NCBI GenBank assembly: GCA_029747015.1
Contig: JAKOGI010000001.1
Span: 1,817,001 to 1,881,000, forward strand
Direction: 5' to 3'
DNA: 64,000 nucleotides
Source: Carnegiea gigantea
Taxonomy: Eukaryota; Streptophyta; Magnoliopsida; Caryophyllales; Cactaceae
This document shows, piece after piece, positions 37,833 to 48,581 of this stretch (positions are counted from its first letter, which is position 1; the number at the start of each line of letters is the position of its first letter). The notes below the pieces were generated by a model. That model saw nothing but the letters and a program-made list of their open reading frames with translations. It ran no database searches and was not told the DNA's origin. The position numbers and the translations under genes were made by a program.

Positions 37833-39658
37833 CAGGTACAATATTTGTAGGCCCATGGATTGTGGCGGTTTGGGCTTTAAAAACTTAAGCCGATGGAATA
37901 AAGCGTTTTTATTAAAATTGTTCGGGGTTTGTGATCAAAAATGTAAACTCCTTTGGGTTGAATTAATGTGGGCCGAATATTTGCCAAATTCCAAGATTGA
38001 GTTTGCTGAAGCTAAAGCACAGGATTCCCCTCTCTGGAAAAGTATCATCAACCTAAAAGAAATTCTTTTCGACAATTTATGTATCCTAATTGGAAATGGT
38101 CAATCTCCATCCTTTTGGTTTGATAAATGGCTCCCATCTGGCGCTTTAGCTAGTCAAATGGTGGACAACCCTCCAGACCCTTGTTCCCATGCTCGAGTGA
38201 GCTATTATAGATTTGATGGCCACCGGAATACTCAGAGGCTTCAACGATGGGTTCCCCCTGAATGTTTGCCTGAAATTTTGGCATGCCTCATTTCAGCTGA
38301 TCCTTTATAGATAGATATAGTTGAATGGCGACAGCAGTCGTTTACGAAGTTTTCCCTGGCATAGCATATCAGGTGCTTCATCCCCGACCCTCGTCCACTG
38401 ATAACTTAGCCAAAAAGATATGGAAGATTAAGGTTCTTGCTAAAATGAAATTTCACTAGTGGAGACTTTCTAAGGAATCTCTCCCAGTGGCACTTATGTT
38501 ACATAATATTATCCCTGCCATCTCGGCTTCTTGTGTGGTATGTGGACACCCTCGGGATGATTTATTTGCACTTATTTCGGGACTGCCCCTTTGCTAGTGC
38601 TACTTGGTCTACGTTCCTCCCCAAAACGTCTCTACGTAATTATGAATTGTTTTTCAGGTTGGATTGGCATGAATGGTTAAATCTTAATCTTGATAATCGT
38701 ATATTGCTGCATTGGTCGTTTAAATTTGTAATTGTACTTTGGCATATTTGGTGTTATCGGAATAAATGCGCATCTGATAAGGTATGTTCATTACCTAAGA
38801 TTATCTGGACTCGAATACATAGGGATATTACTGACATTACCAAAATGCAGGATCACCTCTTTAATACTGAACAGATGATCATATCCTGGAAACCTCCAGC
38901 TAAAGCAGCTTAAAAAAATCAACATTGATGCATTTTAGAGCCCGGATAGAATGTTTGCTATTGGTGCTGTGATAATGCGTGATGCTGATTTCCAGTGGTT
39001 CCTAGGAATCTCTCGACGGGTTATCTCTTCATGTTTACTTGAAACATTGTTGATAACCCTCAAAGAAGCTCTATTGCAATCCTAGGACTATCATTTAGAT
39101 TATTTGGAGATAGATCTTAGCCGTGAAATAATTGATGAGCTTCGGGCTGGTCCTAAGTGATGTCGCTCTTACCTTCGAGGAACTATTAGAGAGGTTAAAG
39201 ACCTTTTGGCTAGGAAGTGCACAGTCACTTTTAATCATACAAGGCGCCCAGTTAATCTAGCAGCTGTTGTGCGTGCGTTCAGCCAGAAAAGGCAAAAGGA
39301 TGTTCTAGTTATTCACTCGGAGCCGCCTAGCTCGTTACAAATTGCACTGAATCTGGACAAAGAAGTTTATCTATTTGCACAGCGACTCCAGGATGAGGAA
39401 CAACTGCAGGTGGATAATGCTTAAGTCGCTTTCTGCCCAATTCGTTGGGTTGCGTACTAGTGTACTTATTTTGTACTTCAGTTGTGTTGCTTTCCGGATC
39501 GTCTTCGGAGGTGGTTCCCTTGCATCCTTTATTTTTCCTTACATGACGATGTTTAACCTCCCTTGGGTTGAGGAGCCTGGGGGTTTCACTATACTTGCAC
39601 TGTATATGACTTAAGTATTATTAATATTATCGCTATTCTCCCCCCCCCCAAAAAAAAA
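37833..39658 (+). mobile_element. 5'-truncated LINE fragment (RT C-terminus and RNase H)
   Basis: Begins inside the reverse-transcriptase C-terminal region (ICRPMDCGGLGFKNLSRWNK). It has a zinc-binding RT segment (HLFRDCPFASATW, about 38565-38610) in a shifted frame. A decayed RNase H domain follows (INIDAF, GAVIMRD, then VKDLLARKCTVTFNHTRRPV up to 39424). It ends in a 3' UTR with a C9A9 tract. Several stops (38310, 38936, 39082 and others) make it non-functional. Sequence and 3' end differ from the LINE at 24-34 kb, so it is another family. The target duplication was not identified. Confidence 0.82.
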
Positions 39659-39659
39659 G

Positions 39660-40524
39660 TTACAAAAACAGTATAATACAATAGGAGAGGGAAAAATCAA
39701 ACCTGAAATCTAATGTACTCAAGATCTCAATCTTAACTATCCTTGTCATTGTTTGATGGTACAAAATTCTTCCTTAACCACCCTTGTCATTGTTTGGTTA
39801 GGACTTGTGTTCTTAACTTAAGACTAAATAAGTCTTCAGTTAAGAACACAAGTGATAATTAATCTAAAGATGGAGGTGTGTCAACGTTGACATGTTATCA
39901 ACATCTACACCTTTTATGCACAAAAACATAGTATAAAATAATTTACCATTGTTTACTTAATCAGATTAGCAATTGTTACTATCAAATTGGAATGAAAAAG
40001 ATGCTCCGCTGCAAATTAAGGGAAAAATTCTTGAAAATATTAATTTGAAAAATAATTAGCATTAAAATTTTAGAAAGAAGAGCTAGGTTTCTGACATGAA
40101 TATGAGGTAGACTTTTTCAAGTGTATAAAATTATTATTAAATAAATTTAAATGGTGGTACAAATACAACAGCAACAACACCTCTCAGTATGTGTGTGTGG
40201 CTGGTTCCAAGAGATCCACAAAATAAGATTTTGTGAATATATTTTATAAAAGAAGAATTTTGTGAAAATATTTTATGGAGAAAAACTAAGGATAAACTAC
40301 AGAGAATGAACTAAAAAGTACTGCATGGTGATACAAATAATACTCTTAGTACTTTTGTCTCGCGATAGAGGCTTAATCAAATACAATAAGAGGAGAAGTA
40401 GGGAGCATGTGGGCGGTGGCTAGTTTGTGAGAGTCTTAAAGGCCACTAAGGCTCAAGCGCTCAAGTTATGATTATTTGCCACCTGATTGTTTTGCTCCGA
40501 TCTTTTGGGCTTATAAGTTTGTAG
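39660..40524. other. intergenic, with a perfect-looking foldback at 39803-39853
   Basis: No gene seen. It contains an inverted repeat with 23-bp arms (39803-39825 and 39831-39853) around a 5-base loop, with one mismatch. AT-rich elsewhere. Confidence 0.6.
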
Positions 40525-40527
40525 TTA

Positions 40528-40753
40528 GGGCCTATTCTTTTTGTAGATAAATTGGAGTAGGTAAAAAGATGAAGTAGGTTGACATAGATTGAAATAGATT
40601 TAAGTAGGTTGAAGTGTGTTGAATTTTTTTATATGATAAATTGAACTTGGTTAAAATAGTGGAAGTGGGTTGAAATAAGTTGAAATGGGTTGAACTAGGT
40701 TGAAGTGAGTTGAAGTTGATATATCAGAATTGACCCACGAAAAGAACAGGGCC
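40528..40753. mobile_element. Tourist-like MITE with internal GTAGGTTGAA repeats
   Basis: A 226-bp unit with imperfect inverted termini (GGGCCTATTCTTTTTGTAG and, reversed, GGCCCTGTTCTTTTCGTGG). It is flanked by TTA at 40525-40527 and 40754-40756. The interior is made of about 10-bp degenerate units such as GTAGGTTGAA. It is the same family, in opposite orientation, as the array at 47337-48223. Confidence 0.75.
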
Positions 40754-40925
40754 TTATATTGGAGATTTTCATATCTTGTGTTAGGATTGTTTAAAGAATT
40801 GTCGGTCCTTTTTAAAAGAGGATGTTGAGTAGGAGCAGTAGATTCATAACAGTCTGAAATCACATATCAATAGCTAGTTAGATTCGAATGAAGAGTTGTT
40901 GCGAGAAAAACAGAATTTTAATATT

Positions 40926-42262
40926 TGTAAACCCCAAGTGCAAGGTGTATCGTTGAATACTTGGGGTGTCGTCCGCAGGGAATTGTGTTTCCAACTACCA
41001 GAGTTCACTAGAGCGTCTCAATCTAGGCGAGATCAAAGGGTGAAAGAGAAAAAACTAAACTACGCTACAAATACAGAAACAAGCGACTTGGAGTTGTGAT
41101 TTTACCAATGGATGAACCAACTAACCAAGACGAGTCCTAACCTACCCGAACCACACTATGAACAAGAGATGGTCGGTTGCACCATCAAAGACCACCCAAG
41201 CCCTCTCTCAAGGGTCATGAGTTAGTCTAACTCGTGTAACCACCTACTTTCGTGGGGTTAGGCGAATTAGACCACAAAACTAGCAACCCCAGACCTACCT
41301 CGATTCGGATACTACTTTCGTGTCCCGAACTCGGCTATTCCCTCTCCCACATTAGCAAATTGACCTCACCTCTCAACATAAGTCAATTGCCCAAAAATAT
41401 GGATGAAAACCCTCTCAGGCATTTCATCGAACACTTGGCGGGCGTGAAGGAAAACTCTAAGTTCTAAACATAGATTTGGTATGGTTAGGCCTAGTACAAG
41501 ATCAATTACCCATCAAGAGGCTAATCACAATCCAAGCCAATAAAATCTACCAACAAAACATGAAAAACGCATGAAAACCTAAACTAACCAACAAGAACAT
41601 AAACTTGAAGAACAAAATGAAGGGAATGAAATAAAGCGAATTTAAACAAGTAAACAACATAAATTAACAATGAAATTAAACATATAAATCAACCAAAACC
41701 AATACAAGAATCAAAATCAACAAAACATAATTAACAAGAACATAAAAACTAGAGAGATAAAAGAGAAGAAAACTTAGTCTTGAATTGATAAAGAACTTGA
41801 AATCCAAAGGTTGAATCCAATGTTAAAATCTTCAATCCTAAACTAATCTCCATTCTTAACTAAAATCTAACCTAAACTACTCTAGAAATCGCCAGAGAGA
41901 CGCCCAAGCAAGCTCCCGTGCGACCTCTCGATGACCCCCCCAAACAGACGCCCGAACGAAGCCTTAAATAAACCGAGACCGGGCAAAACTGAGAGGATGG
42001 CACGACCGTGCCATGTGGCACGGCCCCGCCGTGCCACATTGCTGGCACGGTGGGCCGTCTCCCCGGTTTTGCCCGGTTTTGTCTGTTTCCGCCGGTTTTC
42101 GCTGTGTTGTCCCGTCTTCGTCCCTTTTTGCGACGTTTGCTTGATTTGGAGTTATTTCCTACAAAACACAAATAAAATAAGGTAAAATCCTATAAAATAA
42201 AGTTATTATACGAGCAAAAAGTGGGAGAAAGAGGCACGTAAAATGGGTAAATTTACCGTTCA
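40926..42262 (-). repeat. gypsy-type 3' LTR
   Basis: About 1.34 kb, TGTAAACCCCAAGTGCAAGG to AAATTTACCGTTCA on +. It abuts a polypurine tract (ACACACCCCCACACCT on +) and contains a GTGCCA/TGGCAC palindromic cluster at 41998-42052. Confidence 0.7.
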
Positions 42263-43690
42263 ACACACCCCCACACCTATCTTTTGCTCGTCCTCGAGCA
42301 AAATAAAAAAAAAAACTAAAGTAAACAACTAACTCACTTTCGTAGGAATCACGGTTGCATTTAACATATGCAACAAGCCCTTTAAACCCCCTGGTTACCC
42401 CAAGCGGACGAGTAAGGTCTCGTGAGGGTTTGCAGAAGATATACCCACAAAATCTCAAAAAGGAAAAACAAAGAAAAGAGAAACAAAAATCGAAAAATAA
42501 AAATGACAAAACACAATATATACAACAGGGTGAACTGTACACGTTCGGATCAACCAAAACCACCTAGTAGCTCAAGTATCAGTCTGTACACAAGCATTAT
42601 ATGCATTTCAGGACAAATCATCCCAAAGAATGGCATCCAGACATCAGCTTTTCACCCCACGACACATGAAAATAATGAATCCATCCTGGTACCTAGTGTG
42701 CAAGTGCATCATCACTCTAACACTAAGCCTACCAAAAACAAACTCAATCCCACGCAATTGACACAAGCTACCTTTTTGATTGGCTAGCATGGAAAGCAGG
42801 CTTCCCCAGTAGCAGTATTGCCTCAAAGGGTAACACCCAGTAGCGCATGCCTCAAAGGGGTACTTGTCATTTCCAACTCTTTTCTTCCCCACTTTCTTTT
42901 CTTTCCATTATTATTTTTTTCATTACAAACTCATGTCACGCCTCAAAGGGATACACACAGTAGCGCTTGAATTTGTTTGTTTTTGCTTTTGTTTTGGAAA
43001 AAAGGGGGTGCCAGCACATATAAAGGGAACTGTGCAGTGGACAATGGGAGAGTCGATCGTGGAAGACTAAGAATTCAGGATGATGACAATATATGAATTC
43101 AGGACTGGATTGCAAAATTACGATGGACTGTTGGGGTTAGAACTGAGGTCTAAAACGACAGACTGGGGATGAACATCTATCATACACATTATACTTATAT
43201 ACGAGCTAATAGTCAAGGTATCAGGGATCAAGGCTGATCAAAATAGTACAAAACTCCCTTAAATGCAAAAAGAAAAGAAAAATTTACACAAAATGAAAAA
43301 TTTTCACAAAAATAAGAAGAAAAATGGGAGATGACCCCACCCCCACACCTAAATCTCACAATGTCCTCATTGGGAGCCGTGAGTCATCACCAACACACAA
43401 AAATAAAGAAAACAAAATCAAACACAAGAAAAACAAAAGACGACAAAAATATACACAAGCTAACACACTCTCCCAAAAACACAATTTCACCCAAAACAAC
43501 AACACGATCACACATATATACAAACTGACACCACTAAAAACAAATATGGACCAATCCAACAACACCACCAATCACAATACAATAAAAATCCACAAAAACA
43601 CTAAAATGGTGATCATAGCCAACAACGGCTTGGCAGCATCCACATTTCACCACAAGATGATCACCAACCAAAACACAATCCTAAATATCC
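42263..43690 (-). other. non-coding internal part of the gypsy-type element
   Basis: A-rich on + (T-rich in the element sense), no protein similarity. A GCCTCAAAGGG...CACAGTAGCGC unit occurs near 42821-42849 and again near 42940-42968. The small + strand frames are lysine/asparagine-rich low complexity. Confidence 0.65.
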
Positions 43691-43694
43691 ACAA

Positions 43695-45080
43695 CTAAAC
43701 AAAAATAAAAAGAAAGAAAAGAAAAATAGAAAGAAAGGGGGGAAGAGTGAGAACGAGTATACCAGGTCGGGTACTGAATGTACCCGAACTATGCCATGAC
43801 GGCTTAAGGAGCATCAGCCACTCCTTGCCGCTCAAGATACGAGTCGGCAGCTCGGATGCAGTCAAAGCTCTCAGAAGCTTATCGTGTGCCTGTGCATGCA
43901 TCTCCGAATGGTGCGAATAAGAGAACACTAGTAAGAATTGAGCAAACAAAGTGAGTGTCCTCTTAGACTTATCAAATGCCATAGAAAAATTGAAATAATG
44001 ATGAAAGAAAGTGGTCCACTCAGGTTTTCTAGGCATGTCCTCTAGGTATGCACAAAAAGGGTCCAAGGAGGGATTATACCCCCGAATGTCACCTAGGGAC
44101 TCATGGAGTGCATGCAAGTGGGAGTGCGTGGTGGAAAGGAGAGGAGATGAAGTGGGGGTGAAGTCAAGTGGGTTGGTGCAAATTGGGCTGATGTGGTCAA
44201 TACTAGGTGTGGCACCAACCACCGAACTGTCATGACACAACTCCTCGGAAGGAGCCTCCTCAAGATATGGCTCAACCAATGTAAGTTCTCCTGACCAAGG
44301 AAGTAAAACATCCTCTAGAAAGCTAGCATCACCCTGAAAAGTCTCGCCGATCTCTAATCCCGTGCACTGAGTTAAAGGGAAGGGAGAAGCATGTAAGGTC
44401 AGAGCACTAACGCTAGTGCCCATAGGTGTACTAGAAAAGGATGGAGCGACGAACGCCAATGGAGTCGAGGGAAGGTCAAACACTTCTCCTGGGTCGGTCA
44501 AAGGTGCATCATCAATAACATTCGACCCTAGGGGAAGGGAAGACTCACAATCATCATAGAGACGAGCCTCAAGTCTAGGGTAAGGTAAACTAGAGTTGGT
44601 CTCATGCGATAAACTCCACTCCCTCATCCTACTAGCAAAGCGTTCATTTTGCTCATTCATTGCCCCTATCATGGCATCAAGTCTATCATAGCATTCATTG
44701 GAAACAGCACGATGGGGACAAACATTCACATCATGGTCAAAAGATTGGCAAAAAGAGCACAACACTTGAGGGTAAGCAGAATAGTGATGACATTGGTCTC
44801 TAACATCATTAGATTGCCATTGATGCCAAGCTAGAGATTCAAACAAATCCCACATGTCATCGGCATTTAAGGAACACAAACCACCATAACACATGGACTC
44901 AAGGATCGCTCGAGTCCCATATGTTACCCCCTCAAGCACAGCATCGCATACTTCCCATTTCTCATACGTGAAATGCACATATTGAGCACAATAATCATTA
45001 AACCGAGATAAATATTGCCAAAAAGGTTCGTGCCCAAATTGAGGGAAATGGAAAATAGCCATCCTGAATTTTTTTTTCAA
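43695..45080 (-). CDS. retrotransposon gag protein with zinc knuckle
   Basis: 461 codons, uninterrupted. Residues about 5-95 form a retrotransposon gag domain (FPQFGHEPFWQYLSRFND, YVHFTYEKWEVCDAVLEG, LNADDMWDLFESLA). Residues 108-121 form a C-x2-C-x4-H-x4-C knuckle (CSFCQSFDHDVNVC). The rest is Ser/Pro/Leu-rich linker ending in a hydrophobic tail. Gag packages element RNA into particles. An open gag with no pol suggests that a partner element supplies the enzymes. ATG 45080 lies about 85 bp past the primer-binding site. Confidence 0.88.
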   Translation of the reverse strand: MKKKFRMAIFHFPQFGHEPFWQYLSRFNDYCAQYVHFTYEKWEVCDAVLEGVTYGTRAILESMCYGGLCSLNADDMWDLFESLAWHQWQSNDVRDQCHHYSAYPQVLCSFCQSFDHDVNVCPHRAVSNECYDRLDAMIGAMNEQNERFASRMREWSLSHETNSSLPYPRLEARLYDDCESSLPLGSNVIDDAPLTDPGEVFDLPSTPLAFVAPSFSSTPMGTSVSALTLHASPFPLTQCTGLEIGETFQGDASFLEDVLLPWSGELTLVEPYLEEAPSEELCHDSSVVGATPSIDHISPICTNPLDFTPTSSPLLSTTHSHLHALHESLGDIRGYNPSLDPFCAYLEDMPRKPEWTTFFHHYFNFSMAFDKSKRTLTLFAQFLLVFSYSHHSEMHAQAHDKLLRALTASELPTRILSGKEWLMLLKPSWHSSGTFSTRPGILVLTLPPFLSIFLFFLFIFV

Positions 45081-45165
45081 ATTTTTGATTTTTTAAATTT
45101 TTTTGGATTTTCTAAAGGCCTAGCCTCGAATGCTAAAGTAAACCCCAATATTGAAAAACGACAAT

Positions 45166-45183
45166 TCCCCGGCAACGGCGCCA
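45166..45183 (-). promoter_or_regulatory. primer-binding site of the gypsy-type element
   Basis: TGGCGCCGTTGCCGGGGA on minus, 6 bases from the LTR end. This is the standard 18-base tRNA-primer site of many plant Ty3/gypsy elements; the tRNA is not assigned here. Confidence 0.85.
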
Positions 45184-45189
45184 AAAACT

Positions 45190-46474
45190 TGTTAGCAGTT
45201 TTACTTAACCGCAAGTGCACGGCGTAGCTGTATCTAGCAACCGGCAAGTACGGGTCGAATCCACAGGGAACTTGGTTACAGCTACTAGAACTAATTGGAC
45301 TAACTCAAGCTAGGCAGTTGTCGAGTGAAATTGGTTTAACTGATTCTAACTCTATTTGGTCTAAGTCAATAATGAGAAGGGAATCCTGGATTGGGGTTCA
45401 CCGCACTGTGACGTTCATTAGAAAATAAACTAGGTCGTGTGAATCTGCCCATAAGATAATTGAAATGGAATTATTACCGGTTTAAAGCATCTACGCCTAC
45501 TTTCGAAGGTCATTAGACTGATCAAGCTAACCTAGTTGTCTACTTTCGTGAAACTAGAATAACAAAACCACAAGATCATGTAATTGCAATTCCCAATTGC
45601 ACTCCCAACTACTTTCGTGTCAGGTAATTCAATTGCTCACAAAGCTACTCTAAGTAAAGGACCTAACTTTCGTTAGTCTCCTAAACCCTAATTAAGAACA
45701 TGAATAAAACCCTCTCAGGCAATTCATCGAACACCTGGCATGCTAAGTGAGAATTCAATTATACTCTGGCGTAATTCACAAAAACCTAGAATTAACAATC
45801 CAATTTACATTACAGGGGCTACACCCAATCCAAGATTAAGGAATTTAGCCGCTAAACATGATTCTAAACAGCATCTCAATCAAGAACAATAACATGTCAA
45901 GGAATATAGAACTTGAATTAAAACGAAAGAAAAGGGGTAGAAAAGTGTACCCTGAACAATCTGCAACAATATTCAATCGAAAGCGTAAACAAATTTTGAT
46001 CCAAAGTTTGAATTCAATAGCCACAATAAGCAAACCCTAAGAGCCCTAGAAATCGCCTAAAACGAGAGAGAAGAAAAGGTAAAAAAAACTGTCGAATTAC
46101 AATGCCAAAACACGACAAAACAGCGACAACTAAAGTGGCACGGTCGTGCCACTCGGCACGGGGGCCCCGTGCCACTTCTCTGTCTTTCGTTTCTTCCCTT
46201 CTTTGGGTGGCCTGCTCGTGCTACCTCGCCTGGAGTGACCGTGCCTCCTATTTTAACTCAATATTGATCCTTTTTTTGCTTCAATTTGGCGCGGCATTAG
46301 CTTGTTTTCCTCATTTATTCAAGTCAGACTCCTGTAAACACAAAAACACAACTTTTAGGCAGATTTGAGATAAACAATGAATAATCGACCTCTAAACTCA
46401 CAAAATTATACCAGAAACTGCCGAGTTAAGAGGTAAAAATCATGCCTAAAAGTATGTAAAATATAGGTTTATCA
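45190..46474 (-). repeat. gypsy-type 5' LTR
   Basis: About 1.29 kb, TGTTAGCAGTTTTACTTAAC to ATATAGGTTTATCA on +, with the TG..CA ends expected and the primer-binding site next to it. It holds a GTGGCACGGTCGTGCCAC palindrome at 46135-46152. Confidence 0.8.
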
Positions 46475-47336
46475 AGAGTCCTATGACCTTCAATCTACAA
46501 CTTGTTAACACATGAATATGCCCCCTAATGGGGACTAGATATAGGAAACATGAACAGCTATATAGTGATAAAGTTAACTCAGTTGATCGAATGTATTGTT
46601 ATCAGGAACATAAAAAGTTATCTTAATTTTAATGAATACGATGTGGCAAGATAGTAATGTTCATAGCAATGCATCAAAAAATGTGAGTTGTATATATATG
46701 ACATTATTGTTTACGCTTATAAGGCAACTATTCATGTTTGGGAGTGTTTGGGTGGTTCATAGATGGATTCAGCATGTAGGCTTCCTGTGAAAATGAGTGA
46801 GATTTTGTGCCCGTGTATATCTTTGCGACCACCTAAAAAAGTATAATGTCCTTTCATTATACACGTGCGATATGGAAGCTTGGTTAGGGTTTGTAATTTA
46901 CCAAGTGGAATCATATCCAACAAAAACAAATGTCATTGACAAAATATTCTTTGACTACAACTAATAAGATATATTATATAATTAAAATAATTAAATTATA
47001 TTAAAATATCATTATAATAGTTTAACGAGTTCCAGTGCCAAAAAAATAAGAAATGGGATAAATTTAGAAACACGTAAAACAATTATGAATTAAAAAGTGT
47101 CAACTTTAAAAAGATTTCAATTTGTTTATCACTAATTGCTTAACCGAAAAAAAAAAAAGCACCAGGAATAAAGCAATAGAACGAAATAAAAATAAGGAAA
47201 AAAATTATATCAAAAAAATGAAAAAAAAAAAAAAGAAAACAGGCTTGAGGTGAGATGAGATCCAGAGGATTTGTTTATCAATTATCAGGGTCATTTGTGG
47301 CAAGAAGGGGTCAAAACTCAAAAGTAAAGATCGTGG
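46475..47336. other. intergenic region without recognisable gene
   Basis: AT-rich with long A runs (for example 47147-47157 and 47218-47234); no ORF with family similarity on either strand. Confidence 0.6.
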
Positions 47337-48223
47337 GGTAAATTTTAAAATACTAATCTCAATTTTCTTCAACCTACTTCAATCCATTTCAACCCTAACC
47401 TACTTTAAAATCCACTTTACTATTTTAACCATGTTTAATTTATCACACAAAAAAAAAAAATTCAATCCATCTCAACCTACTGAAACCTGCTTTACCCTTT
47501 TACCCACCCTAATTTACCTACGGAAAAAAAAAGGCTCAATTCTAAAATACCAACCTCAATCCACTTCAACCTACTTCAATCTACTTCAACCCACTTCTAC
47601 TATTTTAACAAAGTTCAATTTATCATATAAAAAATTCAACCCATTTTAACCTGCTTCAACACACTTCAACTTACTTCAACCCACCTCAACCTATTTTAAG
47701 CTACCTTAACCTACTTCATCCTTTTACCCACTCTAATTTACCTACGAAAAGAACCGGGGTCAATTTCAAAATACTAACCTCAACCCACTTCAATCTACTT
47801 TAACCTACTTCAACCAACTTCAACCCACTTCTACTATTTTAATCTACTTCAATTCACTTCAACTTACTTCAATCCAGTTGAACCTACTTCAATTTACTTC
47901 AACTTACTTTAACCCACCTCAATCTACTTCAACTCTTTTATCCATTCTAATTTATCTACAAAAAGAACAGGTCTTAAGGTTTAATTTTAAAATATCAACT
48001 TTAACGTACTTCAATCCACTTTAATCCATTTTAACTTCCTTTAATCTACATTCATTATTTTAACTAAATTTAATTTATTATATAAAAAATTTAATTTATT
48101 TTAACTGACTTTAATATATTTTAACTTATTTTAATTAATCTCAATCTATTTTAATCTACTATAATTTATTTTAATTTATTTTACTTTTTTATTTATCCTA
48201 ACTTACCTATGAAAAGATCAGTG
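47337..48223. repeat. tandem array of about four MITE copies
   Basis: Four head-to-tail copies (starting near 47337, 47533, 47756 and 47969; about 196-254 bp each). Each opens with a TCAATTnnAAAATACnAACCTC-like segment. Each continues with degenerate CAACCTACTT units and ends ACCTACGAAAAGAAC or a variant. They are the reverse orientation of the single element at 40528-40753. The array ends about 360 bp before the UBP start codon. The last copy is the most diverged. Confidence 0.8.
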
Positions 48224-48492
48224 TCTACTTTGTTTATAATTATGAAACCCCAAGTCACCATCAAACAAAAGAGGCTTGTTTCTATCCATTTTGATATACG
48301 ATTGATTTCTCCTCCCTGAACTTCAATTCAATTCAATTTAATCCCTTCTCTTTTCTGAGTTGTTGTTTCTGATTGACGATATTCTTCTGATTCTCTCTCG
48401 TCCCAATTTCGATTGTTCCCGGCGCCGCCCACTCAGTCTCCCTCACGCTTACGTCTCACCGCACTGTTGATGCCAGACTGTGTGTGTACATA

Positions 48493-48512
48493 TAGAGAGA
48501 GAGAGAGAGGTA
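48493..48512. repeat. GA-rich leader of the UBP gene
   Basis: AGAGAGAGAG tract, with further GAGAGAG blocks up to 48575, just before the UBP ATG. CT/GA-rich leaders are frequent in plant 5' UTRs. The transcription start is not proven. Confidence 0.5.
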
Positions 48513-48581
48513 GGAGAAAGGGGTTTTTTTAGAGAGAGAAAGCATTGGTTAGGTATTGGATGAGAGGGAGAGAGATTGGGA

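Larger units (their letters stand above)
40926..46474 (-). mobile_element. gag-only Ty3/gypsy-type retroelement with two unlike LTRs
   Basis: On minus the order is 5' LTR (46474-45190), primer-binding site TGGCGCCGTTGCCGGGGA (45183-45166), gag ORF (45080-43695), long non-coding internal region, polypurine tract (about 42282-42263), 3' LTR (42262-40926). About 43370-43331 carries the GAGGACATTGTGAG...GTGTGGGGGTG motif common near the 3' end of plant gypsy elements. No protease, reverse transcriptase or integrase is present. The two LTRs share only scattered words, and the 5-bp flanks (ATATT and AGAGT) do not match. This is therefore a recombinant, or parts of two related elements joined. Confidence 0.8.

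Noticed and set aside
43324..43698. Lys/Asn/Thr-rich frame on + in the gypsy-type element
   Set aside because: Low-complexity A-rich sequence antisense to the element; no domain.
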